Assembly: GCF_030816615.1 (NCBI RefSeq)
Contig: NZ_JAUSYD010000001.1
Span: 868,001-932,000, forward strand
Reading direction: 5' to 3'
Length of the DNA stretch: 64,000 nt
Source: Streptomyces sp. B1I3
Lineage (GTDB): Bacteria; Actinomycetota; Actinomycetes; Streptomycetales; Streptomycetaceae
In this document: positions 61,023 to 64,000 of the stretch, piece after piece
Layout: each line of letters starts with the position of its first letter
How positions within the stretch are numbered: the first letter of the stretch is position 1
Notes under the pieces: model-generated
Told to the model about the DNA's origin: nothing
What the model saw: only the letters and a program-made list of their open reading frames with translations
Databases searched by the model: none
Program-made: the position numbers and the translations under genes

Positions 61023-61703
61023 TCAGGCCGCCGCATTGCTCATCCGGCGACGGACGATGAAGACGGCACCACCCACGGCCGCCGCGGCGGCAAGACCGCC
61101 GCCTACCTGCATCTCCACGGAGCTCGGGCCGATGGAACCACCGAGACCGCCCTGTGCGCCCCGGCTGGGGAGCACGGTGAAGCGGGCCGTCGCGACCGGG
61201 TCGGTCTCGTTGCCACGGTTGCCACGGTCTCCGCCGTTGCCGCCATTGTTGCGGTCTCCGCCGTTGCCGCCGTTGCCGCCGTTGTTGCGGTCGCCGCCGT
61301 TGCCCGCGTTGTCGCGGTCACCGCCGTTGCCCCCGTCGCCGCCGTTGCCGCCGTTGCCGCCGCTTCCGAAGTTGTTGTCGCTGTCGTTGCACCTCACGGA
61401 CAGGCTGTAGTGGCCGGGCGTCGCGTTGTCCCGGATGCGCGCCGTGGCATAGCCGACCCGGCCCGGCGACAGGTTCACCGTCGGGAACGCGTTCGACCAG
61501 ACCTTGCCGCCGGAGCGGCCGCAGCCCTCGGCGCTGATCTGCAGGGTGGCGCCCTGGTGGACCGAGGACGGGTTGACGGTGACGTTGGTCGGAGCATTGT
61601 TCGGGTTGCTGCCCGGGCCGCCGCCCGCAGCGGCCAGCGGGGCAGCGAGCCCGACGGCCGCGAATGCGGTCGCGGTCACCGCGAGAGCGCGTGAAGCACG
61701 CAT
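61023..61703 (-). CDS. Secreted surface protein with Asn-Gly repeats and GGLGGSI C-terminal signal (paralogue B)
   Basis: The product is 226 residues. Signal peptide, then the same beta domain as its neighbour (VTVNPSSVHQGATLQISAEG, C at start and SLSVRCNDSDN). About 50 residues of Asn/Gly/Asp repeats (GGNGGNGGDRNNGGNGGDR type) follow, then a short strand region. The tail GGLGGSIGPSSVEMQVGGG, a membrane span and RRRMSNAAA ends it. GGAGG precedes the ATG by seven bases. Confidence 0.85.
   Translation of the reverse strand: MRASRALAVTATAFAAVGLAAPLAAAGGGPGSNPNNAPTNVTVNPSSVHQGATLQISAEGCGRSGGKVWSNAFPTVNLSPGRVGYATARIRDNATPGHYSLSVRCNDSDNNFGSGGNGGNGGDGGNGGDRDNAGNGGDRNNGGNGGNGGDRNNGGNGGDRGNRGNETDPVATARFTVLPSRGAQGGLGGSIGPSSVEMQVGGGLAAAAAVGGAVFIVRRRMSNAAA
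61210..61368 (-). repeat. Asn-Gly coding tandem repeats
   Basis: Short units encoding NGG, GDRNNGG and GDGG are repeated through about 160 bp, with repeated GCCGCCGTTG units on the plus strand. Slippage could change the length of the surface protein. Confidence 0.75.
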
Positions 61704-62029
61704 CGTTGAACCTCCATCGGGAAGCGCGCCCCGGAGCCTTGTTCTCCGGGATCAGTGGACGAGAACGCGTCCCATGACGAACCCTCACCAAATACCGCAG
61801 CCGACGCACTTCGGCACTGCTCCACCCCGGTGAGCCGACACGCCGTGGTGCGAGGTCAGGAACTGACGGAGTCGCAGGTCACAGAGCGTCAGAAGTTTTA
61901 TCCGCTCATTACTCCGAAGAGAAGACGCCCGTGCGACGGCAGGACCGCCCGCCACCCGTTCGCCCCTCTCCGATCGCGGCCCGTGACCGGCGCACCTAGC
62001 CTGTGCGATGTCGCGACGAAGGGAGAACC
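61704..62029. other. Divergent promoter region, 326 bp
   Basis: This lies between paralogue B and the sortase gene. A relatively AT-rich stretch around 61893-61915 (GAAGTTTTATCCGCTCATTA) is the best candidate promoter. No palindrome stands out. Confidence 0.4.
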
Positions 62030-62692
62030 ATGGGCCGGGACCAGTGGGGCGCCGAGCGGAGCAGACGCACACCCTGGGGCGCCATCGCCCTGGTGATGCT
62101 CACCGGCATCGCCCTCATGCGCAACGGAGTGGACACCTCTGCCGGGCCGCCGCAACCGGCCGCCGCGGCATCGGTCGCCGGCGCCCGGGATCCGGCCACG
62201 GCGGCCCCCGTCGCCGGTGATCCGGTCCAGCCGCTCCCGTACGCCCCCGCCGCGCGCGTGCAGATCCCGTCCATCCAGGTCGACGCCCCCGTGATCGACG
62301 TGAACCTGGACCCGGCCGGCTGGATCGAGGCGCCTCCCCCGCAGGACCCGAACCTCGCCGGGTGGTACCAGAACGGCATCGCCCCAGGCCAGCGCGGGAC
62401 GGCCGTGGTGGTCGGCCATGTCGACAACCTGGCCGGTCCCGCCGTCTTCTACGGTCTGGGCTCCCTGACCAAGGGACAGCAGGTGGAGGTGGAGCGCTAC
62501 GACGGCAGGGTGGCGGTGTTCGAGATCTACGGCGTCGAGGTCTTCCCCAAGGACGGCTTCCCCGGCGCCCGGGTGTACGGCGACACCGGGTACGCCGAGC
62601 TCCGGGTCATCACCTGCGGCGGCGGCTACTCGAAGGCCGGCGGGTACGACGGGAACGTCGTGGTCTTCGCCCGGCTCGTCGAGACGCGGTAG
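62030..62692 (+). CDS. Class F-type sortase
   Basis: The product is 220 residues, with an N-terminal signal-anchor (WGAIALVMLTGIALM), an Ala/Pro-rich linker and a sortase barrel. The catalytic His is in AVVVGHVDN (H130), Cys in RVITCGGGY (C196), followed by GGYDGNVVVFARL with a conserved Arg. It fits the class F-type of actinobacteria, whose substrates are mostly unknown. GAAGGGAG precedes the ATG. It lies beside three C-terminally anchored surface proteins. Confidence 0.92.
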   Translation: MGRDQWGAERSRRTPWGAIALVMLTGIALMRNGVDTSAGPPQPAAAASVAGARDPATAAPVAGDPVQPLPYAPAARVQIPSIQVDAPVIDVNLDPAGWIEAPPPQDPNLAGWYQNGIAPGQRGTAVVVGHVDNLAGPAVFYGLGSLTKGQQVEVERYDGRVAVFEIYGVEVFPKDGFPGARVYGDTGYAELRVITCGGGYSKAGGYDGNVVVFARLVETR

Positions 62693-62764
62693 CACGGGCC
62701 CGAAGGCACCCGAGGACGTCCACCGCGGACCCCGTACGGCCGGGCGGCCTCCGGTGCCCGGCCG

Positions 62765-63610
62765 TCACCCGCGGTGAGGGACCGTCGGCCGGTAGCCGTT
62801 CCCGAGCAGCGCGGGGAGGTACCGTCGCAGCGCCGCCACGCTCTGGGACCGGTTGCCGCCCGCGTCGTGCGAGAGGATCACGACGCCGGGGGCCGCGCCC
62901 CGCTCGACCCGGCGGACGATGGTGTCGGTTCCCGGCCTCGTCCAGTCCAGGCTGTCGACGGTCCAGGCCATCGGTTCCATGCCCATCGAGGCGCCGATCT
63001 CGAAGGAGTTGCGGTTCCAGGCGCCGTACGGGGCTCGGTACCAGAGGGGCGGGGCGCCCAGCGTCTGTTCGATCACGTCGCTGGTGCGGCCCAGTTCGTC
63101 CCTGATCGCGCTCCGCGAGAGCTCCGGGATCAGCGGGTGCGACCAGGAGTGGTTGCCCACCACGTGCCCGTCGTCCGCCATGACGCGCAGCAGGTCCCGG
63201 TGGTCGGTGGCCATCTCGCCGCAGACGAAGAACATCGCCCGGACGCCGTACCTGCGCAGCGTGGCGAGGACGTCCGGTGTGTATCGGGGGTCGGGGCCGT
63301 CGTCGAAGCTGAGCACCATGGCATCGCGCCCGAGCTCCGGCAGCTCCTCGAAGGGGCGGGTGCGGACCGGTGGCGGCGCGGGCAGGAAGCGGGGGGCACC
63401 GTGCCCGGTCATGGGTCTCAGCCGGTAGGCCCCGCCCCCGGTCTGCGCGCGGGCCGGCGGCCCGGCGACCGGGTCCGGCGGCTCTCCGCCCGGCCGGGCG
63501 GGCGTACCGGCCGGGTCCGCGGCGACCATGCGTACGGCGGTGGCGGCCCCGAGCGCGAGGGCGAGGCGCAGGAGCGTGCGGCGTCCGGCCGGGAGCTGAT
63601 CATTTTTCAT
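62765..63610 (-). CDS. Secreted polysaccharide deacetylase (NodB family), Tat-type signal
   Basis: The product is 281 residues. The N-terminus has a twin-arginine-like motif (GRRTLLRLALALGAATAV). The NodB domain shows VLSFDDGPDPRYTPDVLATL (motif 1, D-D), NHSWSHPLIPELS (motif 2, H-x-x-x-H), YRAPYGAWNRNSF (motif 3) and VVILSHDAGGNRSQSV (motif 5 His). It should deacetylate peptidoglycan or another amino-sugar polymer outside the cell. ATG 63610 gives a proper signal peptide. Confidence 0.92.
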   Translation of the reverse strand: MKNDQLPAGRRTLLRLALALGAATAVRMVAADPAGTPARPGGEPPDPVAGPPARAQTGGGAYRLRPMTGHGAPRFLPAPPPVRTRPFEELPELGRDAMVLSFDDGPDPRYTPDVLATLRRYGVRAMFFVCGEMATDHRDLLRVMADDGHVVGNHSWSHPLIPELSRSAIRDELGRTSDVIEQTLGAPPLWYRAPYGAWNRNSFEIGASMGMEPMAWTVDSLDWTRPGTDTIVRRVERGAAPGVVILSHDAGGNRSQSVAALRRYLPALLGNGYRPTVPHRG

Positions 63611-63776
63611 GACCAACTGCTCGCACGGAGTCCCATGCGGACCTGCCGACGACACCGGGTATGCGGCGATGTGCACCCGATGGGGCGAGTGGGGCGCGAC
63701 GGCCCGCACGGGCATCCCGGGCCGGCCGGTGCCCCGGGCGACGACGCGGCCGGCGCGAGCGGCTAACCTCGTGGCC

Positions 63777-64000
63777 GTGACAGACCAGCAACGACACCGG
63801 TTCGAGCGCGGCACGGACGGCCCCAAAGTGATCGTCGCCGGCATCGACGGATCGGACTCCTCGATGCGTGCCGCGGCGTACGCGGCGGGCCTCGCCCGCC
63901 GTCAGAACGCGATGCTCGCCCTCGTCTACGTGCAGCCGGTGCTCTCGGCCGGCGCGGCCCTGGGGGCACCGGTGGCCGAGGCGACCGGTGACGTCGCCGA
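63777..64000 (+). CDS. Universal stress protein, 3'-truncated by window edge
   Basis: The start is GTG 63777; 74 residues are present before the window ends. It contains the UspA N-terminal motif VIVAGIDGSDSSMRAAAYAA, then LALVYVQPVLSAGAALGA. It is divergent from the deacetylase gene. The C-terminal ATP-binding glycine motif lies beyond the window. Confidence 0.85.
   Translation, partial: MTDQQRHRFERGTDGPKVIVAGIDGSDSSMRAAAYAAGLARRQNAMLALVYVQPVLSAGAALGAPVAEATGDVA

Noticed and set aside
61210..61368. Regular GCCGCCGTTG repeats considered as a CRISPR-like array
   Set aside because: The repeats are short, contiguous, lack unique spacers and are translated as Asn-Gly units of a secreted protein.

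Overview
This is a 64 kb stretch of very GC-rich DNA. Start codons are often GTG, genes are packed with ATGA/GTGA overlaps, and only one in-frame TTA leucine codon was found by eye. Together with an ergothioneine cluster, sigma-R-like and sigma-B-like promoters, a SAV2177-type methyltransferase and an SCO0930-type lipoprotein, this points to a Streptomyces (or close relative) chromosome. From memory, the order thioredoxin / egtABCD / sdhBAC / LysR / PAS-GGDEF-EAL / SCO0930-like lipoprotein / proline-rich secreted protein resembles the SCO0885-SCO0931 region of S. coelicolor. This is an inference that a whole-genome alignment would settle. No rRNA, tRNA, CRISPR array or complete insertion sequence was seen.

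Left part (1-12.6 kb). A molybdenum block opens the window: the 3' end of an HTH-TOBE regulator, a frameshifted molybdo-oxidoreductase-like pseudogene and modABC. A TetR regulator then faces a membrane protein across a 16-bp repeat array. TOPRIM-domain, pirin, TPR, SDR and GNAT genes follow. A cobalamin riboswitch precedes cbtB-cbtA, with a histidine-phosphatase-fold gene lacking its catalytic histidines divergent from them.

Middle left (12.6-34 kb). A phosphopantetheinyl transferase overlaps a metallophosphoesterase gene, like the PptT/PptH pair of mycobacteria. A LacI regulator with a perfect palindromic operator faces an ABC sugar importer plus GH42 beta-galactosidase operon. A short accessory stretch at 22.3-23.9 kb holds transposase and hydrolase remnants and a 29-bp perfect hairpin. 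Next come a YihY-type membrane protein and two coupled secreted enzymes (PQQ-type sugar dehydrogenase, and ThuA-DUF1080). These two end in nearly identical ricin-type lectin domains, and the first carries the TTA codon. A small membrane-stress operon (holin-X, DUF3618, DUF4235), a truncated universal stress gene and a 181-bp inverted-repeat element (MITE-like) follow.

Middle right (34-50 kb). A thioredoxin with a sigma-R-type promoter faces an FAD disulfide oxidoreductase. A solitary MazF/PemK toxin converges on a PARG-type macrodomain hydrolase. Then come egtABCD (ergothioneine), an orphan chitobiose-type binding lipoprotein behind a DasR-like palindrome, dodecin, and an RsbQ/RsbP-like energy-stress pair with a decayed HAD gene behind it. 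A small acidic protein with a sigma-B-like promoter and a second-class UvrA complete this part.

Right part (50-64 kb). Succinate dehydrogenase sdhCAB faces a LysR regulator across two palindromes. A methyltransferase gene is translationally coupled to a PAS-GGDEF-EAL c-di-GMP enzyme. A cell-surface cluster follows: lipoprotein, polyproline protein, DUF4239 protein, and two paralogous secreted proteins sharing an unusual C-terminal GGLGGSI plus membrane-anchor signal. Beside them lie a class F-type sortase and a polysaccharide deacetylase. A partial universal stress gene ends the window.
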